DNA from: Coemansia sp. RSA 487
Taxonomy: Eukaryota > Kickxellomycota > Kickxellomycetes > Kickxellales > Kickxellaceae
Reading direction: 5' to 3'
Assembly: GCA_027577595.1 (NCBI GenBank)
Contig: JANBRJ010000083.1
Location: 1-64,000, forward strand
DNA length: 64,000 bases
The position numbers were made by a program, and so were the translations under genes. Shown piece after piece: positions 9,787 through 21,100 of this stretch (position 1 is the stretch's first letter; each line of letters starts with the position of its first letter). A model generated the notes under the pieces. The model had not been told where the DNA came from. It did no database searches and saw nothing but the letters and a program-made list of their open reading frames with translations.

Positions 9787-11346
9787 ATGGCAGCATCTTG
9801 CACTATAAAGGTCCACGCAAGCAGTATTTCCCTTAGAGCAACGCTGCTGGTGCCACTCATACTTATCATTTTTGCCCAAGTCTGCCATGCATCATCATCC
9901 GTCCCAGATGTCAATGGTACAACAACCAAACGAAGCATAGGACGGGTTGTATCGATTCCGCTGCAACGATCGTTCAATCGCAACAACAACATCCTGGTAG
10001 CCAGGCGCAATGCGCGGCAACGGATGGAGAAATCCAAGACGCTGATGCAGATGCCGGCAGATGTGGACTTTGGCAACGAAGACACACACGACATCGAGCC
10101 AGACTTTGGACGTGTCCGGCTGACAGACGCCACGGACACGTACTACTATGGCATAATTTCGGTAGGCACGCCGGGGCAGAACTTTACAGTGACTTTTGAT
10201 ACGGGATCAGCAAACATGTGGATCCCTGGAATCCGGTGCACATCCAAGGCGTGCTTGCAACATAACCGATACGACCACGATATGTCGGCATCGTATCAGC
10301 CGCTGAACGGGCAGTTTGCAATCCAGTACGGCACAGGCGAAGTGCGCGGGTTCACCAGCCAGGACACAGTCAAGGTGGGCGGAATCACTATCAAAAACCA
10401 GCCGTTTGCCGAAACCACTAGCGAGGACGAAGTCTTTGAGCTCCCAGATACTGAGTTTGACGGGTTGTTTGGGCTGGCGTTCAAGACGCTTTCTTCGGGC
10501 GGGCTCGTGCCGCCTATGGTCAAGATGATAGAGGAGGCGCTGGTCGACGAACCCGTATTCGCCTTTGCGTTGTCGCAGGGACACAGGTCGTTTGGCGAGC
10601 TCCTGCTTGGCGGGTACAACGAGCTTCATTACAAGGGCGATTTGCGCTGGATGCGCGTCACCCGCGCCAAGTACTGGCAGGTCAGCATGGAGGGCGTATG
10701 GTATGGAGACGGCAAATTCAACTTGCTTTCGCTCAGCAAGGACCGCGACGTCAGCGGAATGCCACTGGACCTGATTTTGTCTTCGGCCACCGAGGCGTTG
10801 CCTAGGAACGAGCGGGAAAAGGACCGTATGGATGAAGCCAAAGAGACTGCACGGAAGAAGGCGCGCAAGAAGATCAAGGAGGAGGACGAGGAGTCGGAGC
10901 TCGAGCGTAAGCGCAGACATCCACCCACCGACCAGGACTCGCCCAGGCTCAAGAAACTGCTCCCCACCATGGACAACACGAGCCCCGAAACATCGGCCAT
11001 CCTCGATACAGGCACATCGTTTTTGCTTGGGGATCCGAACACCATCCAGCTGATCAGTCGCATCATTGGCGCCGACTTCCGCACCGGCGACATGTCGTGT
11101 GCGCGGCTGCAGGATCTAAAGTCTATATGGATCTCTCTGGGCGGCTACAAGTTTGAGATCGCCCCTGAGCACTACGTGTACAGAGACCCTGAGAAGCGCA
11201 CTTGCAGCTCTGCTTGGGTCCCATCCTACGATAGCCCGTTCTGGGTGCTTGGCGACTCCTTTTTACGGGCATACTATGCTGTCTTTGACATGAAGGATAA
11301 AAAGGTTGGGCTTGCTCCTATCAATATGCCACTTCGACACTTTTAG
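9787..11346 (+). CDS. Pepsin-family (A1) aspartic protease with charged insert
   Basis: 519 aa. A secretory-pathway endopeptidase of the cathepsin D/saccharopepsin type. Residues ~15-37 are a hydrophobic signal sequence (LLVPLILIIFAQVCHASS) followed by a basic propeptide. The mature domain starts near YYYGIISVGTPGQNF. Catalytic aspartates lie in FDTGSANMW (D138) and ILDTGTSFLLGDP (D407); the flap is QYGTGEVRG. The second lobe ends in WVLGDSFLRAYYAVFDMKDKKVGLAP. Odd point: residues ~340-378 are an extremely charged insert (RKKARKKIKEEDEE, ELERKRR) just ahead of the second catalytic motif, absent from the neighbour at 12407. The ATG at 9787 was chosen because it opens the signal peptide; the upstream open frame looks like T-rich leader. 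Close relative and tandem neighbour: the 12407-13750 gene. Confidence 0.9.
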   Translation: MAASCTIKVHASSISLRATLLVPLILIIFAQVCHASSSVPDVNGTTTKRSIGRVVSIPLQRSFNRNNNILVARRNARQRMEKSKTLMQMPADVDFGNEDTHDIEPDFGRVRLTDATDTYYYGIISVGTPGQNFTVTFDTGSANMWIPGIRCTSKACLQHNRYDHDMSASYQPLNGQFAIQYGTGEVRGFTSQDTVKVGGITIKNQPFAETTSEDEVFELPDTEFDGLFGLAFKTLSSGGLVPPMVKMIEEALVDEPVFAFALSQGHRSFGELLLGGYNELHYKGDLRWMRVTRAKYWQVSMEGVWYGDGKFNLLSLSKDRDVSGMPLDLILSSATEALPRNEREKDRMDEAKETARKKARKKIKEEDEESELERKRRHPPTDQDSPRLKKLLPTMDNTSPETSAILDTGTSFLLGDPNTIQLISRIIGADFRTGDMSCARLQDLKSIWISLGGYKFEIAPEHYVYRDPEKRTCSSAWVPSYDSPFWVLGDSFLRAYYAVFDMKDKKVGLAPINMPLRHF

Positions 11347-11422
11347 TTTTTTCTATTCTCTTTTTCAATTTGTCTTTTTGTTATTTCTCGTTCCTTAATA
11401 CCCACTCTTTTGTATGAAAACG

Positions 11423-11428
11423 AATAAA
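11423..11428 (+). terminator. Poly(A) signal AATAAA after first aspartic protease
   Basis: AATAAA followed by AA lies 77 bp after the TAG stop in T-rich sequence, a good position for a fungal polyadenylation signal. Confidence 0.5.
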
Positions 11429-12338
11429 AAGCAATTGCCTTTTTTATATTGTTCATGGATATAGGAAAGTGTATTTTTAGAGATACTAAATGTTGACGAT
11501 ATAAATCCGTCCGATAAAGCTGCACTTTCGGTATTCTAAGAGTCTAAAGATATGGCTTTTTTCACTCCACAATTGGATTAATTATTGAAAAGTAAATGAA
11601 ATGCGGGGATCATAGAAAATGGATAGTGCTTGGAAAGCATGGTCATCGAACAACACCCAAGAATACCAGCCATTGATCAAGGTTATTAGAGTGAAAAAAA
11701 CGATCTCCACATATATATTTTGCCCTGTTACTATCTCTTACCAGCTTTTAACAACTAGCTAAAAAATTCACATGGGCGAGTCTAATTGCTTTCTGTTTTT
11801 GCTCATGGGTTAGTGCTTTGTTCCTACATCTCGTAGGCCATGTTAGCAATAATACAATGTTGCGAAAGCACCCAGATAACGCCACATGTACGAGATTTCT
11901 TTTTTCCTTGCTAGGAAGAGTAGACCAAGCAACCTGCTAATTTATTTTCCTTCTTTTTTATTGCCTTACATGCGTTCTGTTTCATCTACTATACAGTATA
12001 ATTATAATATACCATTCAGTTACACATTGCTAGCATAGGTGTGAAACACGTGCAGCGCGTTTGTCCACAAGGAAATAAAAAAGTACATGAGCTTGAAGGA
12101 GGAAGGATTAGAGCTGACATTCACGCTCCTTAATTAACTCGTACAACATATCATCTGGCAGGTAATGCACGCACCAGGTTGCCTTTACTTTTTTCGTTGT
12201 ACTTTCGCAAATTTACATCCTTCGTTTATATGTAGCCACCACGGAACAACAAGTAAATAAGCCACGAGAGTCCTCCGAGACGAAAGAAACCGCTTTACAT
12301 TTCGAACAAAAGGTTCCTGTCATTTACTTAATTACGAA

Positions 12339-12350
12339 TATATATTTTAT
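12339..12350 (+). promoter_or_regulatory. TATA-like element before second aspartic protease
   Basis: TATATATTTTAT lies 57-68 bp upstream of the ATG at 12407 in an otherwise mixed sequence. Spacing fits a core promoter with a short leader. No transcript evidence is available. Confidence 0.35.
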
Positions 12351-12406
12351 ACCTCCAGCTATACACTTTCTCACACAGCGTTTCTTTGTAACCTAGAGAA
12401 CGAAAG

Positions 12407-13750
12407 ATGAAAGTCCTGTCCATATTGGGAGCACTGGCCATGCTGCGCACGGCTGCAGGAGCAGCAGTCCAGACCGACGAGGACGGCATGCCCAAGCTCG
12501 ACCCCGTGGTCGAGCAGGATTCCACGGTATACGGCCAGGCGGACGCCAAAAACCACGTGGTCTTTGCCAAGGACATGCACGGGTCGTTCAAGATCCCGCT
12601 GTTTCTGAAAAACGGATTGGATCCAGAGTCCAAGCGCGCACAGCGGCTCGAGCGGACACGCCGGATGAAAAGCTTTGCACAAATCCAGCCCTCCCAAGTC
12701 CAAATGGCCGCCGATGTGTCTACTGCGTCTCTAACGAACGTCAAGGACTACTATTACTACGGGTACATTGGGATTGGTAGCCCGCCACAAAAGTTCTCGG
12801 TCGTCTTCGATACCGGATCATCCAATATTTGGGTCCCTGGACAGGAGTGCCATTCGTCGGCATGCACAGAGCACCGCCGGTTCGATCAGCGCTCCTCAGC
12901 CACGTACCACGCGACCGAGAAGAAGATCCAGATCCAGTACGGGACCGGCTTCATTGCAGGAAACATTGCCCGAGAAACCGTGCAGGTTGCAGGCTCTGTC
13001 GTGCTACAAAACCAGTCCTTTGCCGCCACCAGCACGGAAGATAGGACGTTTGAGCTTCCGCGGAGCCAATTCGACGGGCTCTTTGGGCTCGGGTTCACCG
13101 GGGGCTCCGAGGGCGGAGTACGTGCGCCCGTCGACACGATGGTGCAAGAGAACTTGCTGAAAGAGCCGCTGTTCGGCGTCAAGCTGTTCAAGGGCACAGA
13201 CAAAGGGAACGGCGAGATCACGTTCGGCTCATACGACAGGTCGTTCGGAAACAAACTCTCCTGGATCGACGTGTATGGCGATTTCTTCTGGGCAACAACG
13301 ATGGAGGGTATTTTTTACGGCGACGAGCCAACTAACCTTTTGTATGGCGCAGACAAAGTCAATAGCGCAAATGCTAGCGGTGCCCTGACTCCGGCCGATG
13401 CGGCGCGCGCTAGCCGCAAGGCGCTGCTCGATACTGGTAGCTCTCTTCTGTATGGCGACCCGTTTACGCTGGCCGCCATGAGCAACCGTATTGGCGCCAA
13501 TGCGCTTTCCGGTGAAATCCCATGCTCTGCACTTTCCTCGCTGAAGTCATTCCACTTTATTCTTGGCGGCAAGAGGTTTTCGATGAAGCCCAAGGACTAC
13601 ATATACCACGACGATGCCACGGGTATTTGCGAGGTCCAGTGGATGCCCGTCAACGAGTATCTGTGGATCTTGGGTATCCCGTTCCTGCAGTCGCACTACT
13701 CTGTTTATAATATCAAGGAGCACAAGATGGGTCTGGCTCCAATGAGCTAA
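12407..13750 (+). CDS. Pepsin-family (A1) aspartic protease, secreted/vacuolar
   Basis: 447 aa, single exon. Endopeptidase of the cathepsin D/saccharopepsin family. MKVLSILGALAMLRTAAG is a signal peptide; a propeptide of ~90 residues follows. The mature enzyme begins around DYYYYGYIGIGSPPQKF. The first catalytic motif is VFDTGSSNIWVPG (D135), the flap QYGTGFIAGN, and the second catalytic motif LLDTGSSLLYGDP (D342). Cysteine pairs flank CHSSAC, as in pepsins. The C-terminus YLWILGIPFLQSHYSVYNIKEHKMGLAP is classical. It lacks the charged insert of its upstream tandem paralogue and is ~70 residues shorter. The two genes probably arose by local duplication. The EPT1/CPT1 gene converges on it from the other strand, with 368 bp between stops. 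Confidence 0.93.
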   Translation: MKVLSILGALAMLRTAAGAAVQTDEDGMPKLDPVVEQDSTVYGQADAKNHVVFAKDMHGSFKIPLFLKNGLDPESKRAQRLERTRRMKSFAQIQPSQVQMAADVSTASLTNVKDYYYYGYIGIGSPPQKFSVVFDTGSSNIWVPGQECHSSACTEHRRFDQRSSATYHATEKKIQIQYGTGFIAGNIARETVQVAGSVVLQNQSFAATSTEDRTFELPRSQFDGLFGLGFTGGSEGGVRAPVDTMVQENLLKEPLFGVKLFKGTDKGNGEITFGSYDRSFGNKLSWIDVYGDFFWATTMEGIFYGDEPTNLLYGADKVNSANASGALTPADAARASRKALLDTGSSLLYGDPFTLAAMSNRIGANALSGEIPCSALSSLKSFHFILGGKRFSMKPKDYIYHDDATGICEVQWMPVNEYLWILGIPFLQSHYSVYNIKEHKMGLAPMS

Positions 13751-14118
13751 AAAAAAAAGCTAGCTTCTCTGTAGAGTAGAGTTTATTTTCGTTTATAAAA
13801 AGGAGGAATTATATTTGTAGGATGTTGAAATAAAAAGGGATTTTATCTAGTAGACTTGTCTTATTCTAAGCGACCTCGGGGCGTTCGACATCCGGCTCTA
13901 AATGTAACAAACGGAAGGGGGAAGAGGAATGATATAAAAAAGCAATTGTTTGGATATAATCCCATCTTAGCGTTCAGGTCCATTTTGAATCCGATCCACA
14001 AATGTCTTTGTACAATAAAAAACATTAGTTATTCATAAAAAAAATAAACATGCCACATCAATATAAAGGAGAAAAAGGCGCGAGAGTGGAATTACAAGGG
14101 GTAAAGGTGGGGAAAAAA
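13751..14118. other. Convergent 3' spacer
   Basis: 368 bp between two stop codons facing each other. It holds a plus-strand AATAAA at 13829 and A/T-rich sequence. No gene seen. Confidence 0.5.
13829..13834 (+). terminator. Poly(A) signal AATAAA after second aspartic protease
   Basis: AATAAA sits 79 bp after the stop codon of the 12407 gene, within the convergent spacer. Confidence 0.5.
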
Positions 14119-15844
14119 CTACTCTGTCTTTTCGCGATGCTTACGTGGTGTAATGGACAGGCAGTTAATACCCAAGAACTCGCAGAAGCGTTCGATGACG
14201 ACCAGCGCCCAGTGCAGATACGCAATAACGACAAACGCCGACGACAAAACCAAGAACAATAGCTCGGTACCTGGCGAAAACAGACCAAGGCGTGCGAGTA
14301 TTGCGCCGACTACAAGTGGGACCATCTGTACTGTATAGCTGGGGAACGGCATTTCTGTTAGATGAGCCAAGATGATCTTGCTCTACAAAAAAGACAACAC
14401 CCACAGTTCCGCCAAGTTCCCCCAAACAATAAGATTGTGAAAACACACCAACAGAAGGAGCAAAGAGCAACAAAAGATAAGAAAGAAAAACCCAGGTGCA
14501 GATCGCTGTCAGTATATAGAAGCTTTGATAACAGGATGCAGTCATATATATGCCAAGAAAACATTAAAGTCAATGCAGAAACAATTGGACATTTGCATCG
14601 ATTCACAAAAGGCAACTTACCACAATGCGGCCAAAAGCGGTGCCAGCAGTGACCAGGAACAGGACAAGATGGTTGTTGGCAAAGATGGTGGTTGTGTTGC
14701 TGAGCCAGACGTAGCAGCTGGATGCAAACACAACGTACTGGACAATCTGTGGCAGCGTGGCGACAAAGCTACGGTTTTTTTCCTTGCATGCCTCATAGAC
14801 ATTCCAGCAGCAGACCAGACAATGCCCAAAGAGCATCGCCACGCCAGTGATTGCCAGCACTGCATCAATGAGCTCCCACGATGTCGGGAACAGCAAGCCC
14901 AGCACGGGAAGCCCCTGGGCAGCCGGGACATGCCAGATGGCAGGGCCCCAGATCCCCGACGCAAAACACGCAAGCACAGCGAGCGTCAGAACCTCGGTGG
15001 GTCCATTGACGTAACCCAGGTAAAGAACGCCTGTGTGGTACTCTTCCCAGGTCGAGAAAAAGAACGTCATGGTGGTGAAAAAGATGATTACCACTGTCTG
15101 CCACGAAATGCCGCAACCAAAGGCCGATGCCTCAACGATGCCGGCTATCGTGCAGTTCAGCGCATCACACCCGTGGTCAAACAGCTCACCAAGCGGGCTC
15201 GAGGAGCCTGTCCTCCTGGCCTGCTTCCCGTCGACGTTGTCAAATGTCGAGTACAGCCACATGCCAATACCAAATGCAAAGTACAGCCATGACGGCCCAG
15301 GGCCAACGAGATCGGGCATAATCAGCAGCACAAGCAGAACGTCCACTACCTCAAAGCTTAGTCCGGTAAGAGTGATAAGGTTGGGCCTACATAATCAACA
15401 ACAATAGTAGAGATTCCGATAAAGCAAGGATTATCAGCTTGCACTCTCTTGGAATGGTCACCACATACAAAACTTGGAAAAAAGCAAGAAGTGATATAGC
15501 AAGGGCTCTTTTTGTCCAATTCATACAGACATATGCAGATACAGATACAGTGGATATGTGTGATATGTCCAGCTGTCCGTTTTTATTCCATCTTCTATGC
15601 TGCACAGGCAAGCAGCAAAACAGGGGAAAGGGCATAGCAGAGCAAGGAGATGAAAGAATACTTACGCCATCCAGCGCGGAAACAGCGTCACAGCCCATTC
15701 CCAGTAGTGGCGGTACAAGTATTTTGTAAGGAATGACTTGTCGACTGCGCGATACTTGTAGTTGCGCAGGTTCTTGAGCGCATCCTCAGAGACGTACTCG
15801 TCTCCGCTGGGGAGGAAGCTTCTTACAGCAGAAAGTGTGGACAT
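14119..15844 (-). CDS. EPT1/CPT1: CDP-alcohol phosphotransferase (ethanolamine-/choline-phosphotransferase)
   Basis: Three exons on the minus strand: 15844-15666, 15386-14621 and 14382-14119. Introns of 279 and 238 bp have GTAAGT donors and TAG acceptors. The joined frame is exactly 403 codons (402 aa). The product catalyses the last Kennedy-pathway step, joining CDP-ethanolamine or CDP-choline to diacylglycerol in the ER/Golgi. The family signature DG-x2-AR-x8-G-x3-D-x3-D is intact (DGKQAR, then G, D and D in PLGELFDHGCDALN) at the start of exon 2. The N-terminus YKYRAVDKSFLTKYLYRHYW, then APNLITLTG across intron 1, is typical of EPT1/CPT1. About eight hydrophobic segments follow. Which head group it prefers cannot be read from sequence. 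It supplies PE, the donor used by LAS21-type enzymes. Confidence 0.92.
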
Positions 15845-16614
15845 TTCGTGGAGACTATAACTTGTGATAAAAGAGAAAGACCAGACACAACAAATACGCT
15901 TAAAAAGGCGGGGGCACTTTGCGTCGCTAAAAGAAAGAATAAGCAGACCTATACTGCTTGTAGATATAAAAAAGAAAAGAAAATATACAAATTGCAGCAA
16001 GAGCAGAGACAAGAAGAAAGAAAAAATCAGACAAGAGTGCACTGAGTTGTGACAGGATAATTGGGGGAAGGGAGAAGTTTGAAAGCCCAAAAAGACCTGG
16101 GATGGTGTGGTATACTGTCTGGGCGAGACTTTACTCTTCCTTGGCCTAAAATGGCTGGTGTTCTGTTTTTCTGCTTGTTGTAAGGTGCGCCGCATTCCCT
16201 CTCCGCAGAGACAAAAAAAAACATTAAAGATGCTTCGCAGAACAAAAAGAGTTCCTCAGCCACTGCTACCCGCACATTCTGTCCTGGCTCGTGGACCTGG
16301 CTCCGCTGTTCTTGAAGGCGGAGCTTTGGGGTTTAGTCCTTGTCTGCTTCTCTGATAATCTTCGCTTCCCCCAAAAAGCGATAACAGCGGTAATCGCGGT
16401 AGCAGACGAGGGAGTGTGAGCTTTGACTGTGAGCGTGTGCTGTTATCATCGCAGAAAAACGCTGCAGAAAAAGTTTCACCACATCCACTTGTCAATGGAG
16501 CCACAAAATTTAAATGATTCAAGTGCTTTTTTTGCGCACAGGTCATTGAAACAACGCCAGTACTTTATTATCCAAAAAGAAACATGTGATGCGCAAAGTA
16601 TCTAATTCTATTAC
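15845..16614. other. Spacer upstream of EPT1/CPT1 and downstream of mL38
   Basis: 770 bp, no gene supported. It must hold the EPT1/CPT1 promoter (right of 15844 on the minus strand) and the mL38 3' end. A-rich runs on the plus strand (15950-16030) correspond to T-rich promoter-like runs on the minus strand. Confidence 0.5.
16564..16569 (-). terminator. Poly(A) signal for mL38
   Basis: TTTATT on the plus strand is AATAAA on the minus strand, 46 nt after the mL38 stop codon. Confidence 0.5.
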
Positions 16615-17688
16615 TCAATAGTTTTCGTACATGTTGATCTTGCGGCCGTCTGGGCCAATGTCTTTGCGCTCCGCAGGCATCGGTCCATAGTTGGGAGGCT
16701 CTGTCTTGAGCACATTGCGGTACACACCGTCGACAGCCTCATTCCAGCTTGCACGGAAGAACGATATACCCACAAGTCGAAGGCTGTGCTGCGACACGAA
16801 ATCGCGTACAACTGTGTTTCGCGAAATGTCAACAGTTCCTAGCTGTTCTCGACCGCCCTTTCCCTGTTCAAACACTGCAAGCACGTAGCGATGCGTCGGC
16901 GTTCCCTTGGCCGGGTGTGGCGGGATATATGGAAGCAGAACATTGGCCTTGTCGTCAGTCACTGCCTTGCTCTGCATTTTGGAAAAGGGCACGTCTGCAA
17001 CAGCCCAGTGGAGCTGCTCGCGGAATGACTGCTGCTCCTCGAACGGCTCATCCAGGTCGACCATGAGGAGCGTGTGGTGCCTTGTGTCGTCGTGAAACGT
17101 CACAAGCTCGATCTCCGGCTGCTGGAGCGCCTCGGCCGGATCGATGATCGAGCCAGGTTCAAGCACAGAAGAGCCTGGCATGCTGACATTGAGCTGCGAC
17201 TCGGGCGTTCCGACATCGCGCGGATCGAGCATATCAGGCAGCACAAACATCTGCAGCAACCGCTGCATCAGGATCTCCAAAGGCCGTCCGAGCCACTCGT
17301 TCTCTTTCAAATACTCGTAGACTGGCCGGTTCAAGTCATAGTTGCCCTGCCTTGCGTTCCACAGCACCTCAGAGTCGTTGATCTCTGCATCAGCTGCAAT
17401 ACCAAACCATGTCTTCTTTAGCGCGCTGATTTTGTCAGCATCTGCTCCGCTTTCCTGTGCTTCCTTGAGCTCCTTTGCTGCAATTTCGGCTTCAGCCAAC
17501 CTCTTTGTCTTGTACGCCTCAATGACTTTTAGTGCCTCGTCGTATGCTGGATTCACTCCTGTTGCTGGCTTCGTGTATGTCGATTGCCAGCGCATTGCTG
17601 CTTGCGTATGTGACAAAAAGCCAAGAGGCCGTGCAGCCACACGGCGTCCAAAGTTAGCGAGCGCGAATGCACGAGTAGCAGCGTTCAT
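16615..17688 (-). CDS. mrpl38: Mitochondrial large ribosomal subunit protein mL38 (PEBP fold)
   Basis: 357 aa, single exon. Structural protein of the mitochondrial large ribosomal subunit (yeast Mrpl35). The first ~35 residues are Arg/Ala-rich with no acids (FALANFGRRVAARPLGF), a mitochondrial presequence. After a helical linker (EAEIAAKELKEAQES), the C-terminal ~200 residues are a PEBP-like domain: LLMVDLDEP, LHWAVADVPF, LPYIPPHPAKGTPTHRYVLAVFEQ. The order DLDEP...LHW...YxPPxPxxGxxxHRY matches mL38 and PEBP alike. The presequence, N-terminal helices and a C-terminal tail (PPNYGPMPAERKDIGPDGRK) favour mL38 over a free PEBP. The frame extends 37 codons upstream, but the ATG at 17688 opens the presequence. 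Transcribed toward EPT1/CPT1. Confidence 0.88.
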   Translation of the reverse strand: MNAATRAFALANFGRRVAARPLGFLSHTQAAMRWQSTYTKPATGVNPAYDEALKVIEAYKTKRLAEAEIAAKELKEAQESGADADKISALKKTWFGIAADAEINDSEVLWNARQGNYDLNRPVYEYLKENEWLGRPLEILMQRLLQMFVLPDMLDPRDVGTPESQLNVSMPGSSVLEPGSIIDPAEALQQPEIELVTFHDDTRHHTLLMVDLDEPFEEQQSFREQLHWAVADVPFSKMQSKAVTDDKANVLLPYIPPHPAKGTPTHRYVLAVFEQGKGGREQLGTVDISRNTVVRDFVSQHSLRLVGISFFRASWNEAVDGVYRNVLKTEPPNYGPMPAERKDIGPDGRKINMYENY

Positions 17689-18125
17689 TTTTTCCTCCTT
17701 ATTATTGTAATTGGATAGAATTATAGAAGACAGGGTGACAAGGTATTTTTTAGTTGAAGTAAAACTAAAATTCAAAACCTCTAACAAAAGATAATGCAAA
17801 ACGCAAAAAAAACACTTGATAAAAAATCAGCTTTACTGCGTGGAAAATCAACTGATCACTATTTTTGTCTTTTGCTCATTGATTTAGCTGATGCCATATG
17901 CTCATTTTCGTCGTTGTGACAGTCGTTTGGGTAGGAATAATTACAGTGCCGAGTATTCCACAGATAATACTTTGATAACTACCCTAAATGGATCCACTGC
18001 ACAGTTAATTGTGTTATTTGCTTAGAATGACTAAAAAAATAGAAACGTATTTTGTATTCAAGCGAATAAATAAATAAGCATAAGCGGTTAAGGTTATATG
18101 ATAAAATGGACTGATGCTGGTGTAG
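17689..18125. other. Spacer between mL38 promoter and ABC transporter 3' end
   Basis: 437 bp of AT-rich DNA with no supported gene. It should hold the mL38 promoter and the 3' UTR of the ABC transporter. Confidence 0.5.
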
Positions 18126-21100
18126 CTACTTGTTTTGCGCTTGGTTCATGCTTTCAACCAACAACGCAAAGTGACCATTGCGCTTCAATAGATCGGCAGG
18201 TGTATCAAACTCAACGATTTGGCCATCATCGACCACTAGTATGCGATCACTATCCATTATAGTTCCAAGACGATGCGCTATGGTGAGGATCGTGCAATTT
18301 TTGAATTCCTTGCGAATAACGCTCTGCATGATCTGATCGGTTTTGGAATCGACGTTGGCTGTGGCTTCGTCGAGCAACAAAATCTTGCGGCGCCAAAGAA
18401 GCGCACGGCACAGGCTAATTAGTTGCCTTTGACCGACACTGAAATTCTTGCCATCATGCTCAACCCACTTTTGTAGCCTAACACCTTCGATCCAAGGACC
18501 CACATCATTGTAATCGTCCGGCAAGTCCTTGGTCATATCTGGCTTGACATACTTTCCAGTCGGTATCTCCAGCAAATCTGCGATGTGTGCCAGTTTTATA
18601 GCTTTCCATATTGCTTCATCAGAATGTTGGTGCAGCGGATCAAGGTTGTCGCGGATAGTGCCAGTAAACAGCGCGGGATCTTGGGGGATGATACTGATAC
18701 GTGAGCGCAGATCAAAGAGACCAATCGACGAAATGTCAACGCCGTCAATGACAATTTTACCGCTTGCTGGCTCGACTATTCTCATCAGCGCTTGCGCCAT
18801 TGAGCTTTTGCCAGCCCCAGTACGCCCGACTATCCCGATTTTTTCATTGCTGCGTACTGAAAACGAGAGATCCTTGAGAACCAGGTCGAGTCCAGAATGA
18901 TAGCGCATGCTGTAGTTCTCAAACTCTATTGTACCTGCGTGTGGCCAGTCTTTTGGCGGACGGGAATGCTGAATGGTTGTAGGTGCTTCCTGTGGCAAAT
19001 TTTCCAAATAAAACAGCACTATTGAAAACCGTCGGCGAAAGCGGTTAAAGTTGCTTTCCATGCCGAAGAGAATGTTTAAATATCTTGCCATTCCAGTTGA
19101 AAGCGAAATAACAGCATCGATCTCGCCTGATGAAACAGCCTTCTCTGTATAAAACCGCCACCATATACTACATACTAAAATTGTAGAACGAATGAGTTCT
19201 GTATGCATAGTCTCCACCAGCCATTGTGACAACCGTGCTAGATATGGCGTAAGTCGGGTGCTAATATTGAGTGCATTCAGCCGAATTAACTTGCCAATGA
19301 ACCTGTCGGTGAGCCCTAGAACCCTTAAGAGACTCCGCTGATAGAATATGGTTACCGCTGTGTTAAAATTCGCTTGCTCATTTTTAGTTGAGATGGTATC
19401 AATATTTTGAAATACCCCATCAAAGCATATTTTCTTGGCTGCTAATATAGCCAGCATCGGAATCGCAAGTAGAAGAAACTTTGGATACATCGTATAAAGC
19501 TGAACAACCGCTGATACTACATGGAGGCAATTGTATATCAAACTGTGGCAAATATTTTCGGGAAGTCTGAATCCGCCCATGTATCTACTGCTCATGAAGA
19601 ATTTCATTAGCCCAAGTATTGACATATGTTCCATATGCGTCAATGGAACGTGTACAAGGACATTGACGGATTCTACACGTAGTGTTTCCATCAACGGCTT
19701 AGCCCACAAGTATTTTAACGACCACGATCCGAGAATACTGAGCTGATATGTGCTAACAGCAACAAGAGCGTTGACCTTTAGATATTGCTGGAGGGAACGC
19801 ATGGCGGTATCGGGATTTGTGTCTGTCATCAGCCTCAGCCGAGCATTTGACACGCAATGCACCAAGTAAGCATTCGCGAAATAAATGCTCATAACCGTAG
19901 CGACTCTCCAGTATTTGCTGTATCGAAGGAACTGCAGCATATGCGACCACTTGACAGGAGGGTTGTCAAAGTCTATTTCGTCTGAATGCAGCGGCTTCTT
20001 CTTATTGGTACTCTCCGGAGTGTCTGTTTTACTTGGAGTAGTTTCCGTGCCTTGCCTCTCGTCGTCCGATATGGCATTTGCATCAACAACCTCCTTTGGC
20101 GTCTGCTCAACAATATCTGCACATCCATCGACAAATGTAATAATCTTGTTGCCCAACGGAAGTACATGCAATGCGTGGGTGACTAGGATGCGCGTTTTCG
20201 TTCCGATGATTCCGTTGCTAGACAGCACTTTGTCCACAATGTGTTTTTCTACACGTGTATCCACTGCAGAGAGCAAGTCATCGAATATATAAACATCAGC
20301 GCGCAAGTACAATGCTCTACGGAGTTGAATAAAGATGTAACAACCTGTATACACAGGTTGTGATACGCTTACACATTAGTACATTCAACAAAAGCAGTTA
20401 CACCAAATACCGTTAATATGTAGACCAAGTATAGTAGACATTAAGTTGCTTACCTTGCTAATGCAAGACGCGTTTTTTGGCCTCCCGAAAGCTTTAACCC
20501 GGATGTTCCAACCTCGGTTAGATCGCTTTCTGGCATTTCTTGAATATCCTGGGTTAAATCGCATGCCTCGATTACCTGCCAAAAGAATTTCTCATCAAAA
20601 TCCTGACCCATCAAGACATTTTCGCGCAACGTGTCATCGAGTATTGTAGGTTTTTGCTCTACATAGCCAATGCGCCCATGGACCTTGCCGCTGCCACCTG
20701 CGATAGGCATCTCGCCGCAGAGTGCAGTAACAAACGACGACTTGCCACTGCCAACTCGACCAACGACCATGACCATCTCGCCGGCATTTACAGTCAGCGT
20801 AGTCGGCGCAATGCGGAATTTGTCGGTGCCCCAGCTGAAAGAGCACTGGTCAAGCTCGATTGCAACCTTGGAGTCGCTGGAAGAGCGATCGATTTTGACA
20901 AACTCAAAGTCATCGGGCTGGAGCAATTGGCCAATAAATTCGGATTTCTGTCTTACTTCTGCAAACATTTGAACAGCTATTGCCGCGACCGTTGAAAACT
21001 CTGTTAACGAGTCAATTGAATCCATCAACAACGCCACATCTGTGTAAACAGGGGTTTCAGCGGTGCCAAGATACGAAGTAATAGTAATGGCTGCCGCTAT

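Larger units (their letters stand above)
11347..12406. other. Spacer between the two aspartic proteases
   Basis: About 1.06 kb of AT-rich DNA with no supported gene. It starts with the polyadenylation region of the first protease and ends with a TATA-like sequence before the second. No repeat joining the two genes was seen. Confidence 0.5.

Noticed and set aside
9803-9809. TATAAAG as a promoter element
   Set aside because: It lies inside the coding start of the protease; no later ATG would keep the signal peptide.
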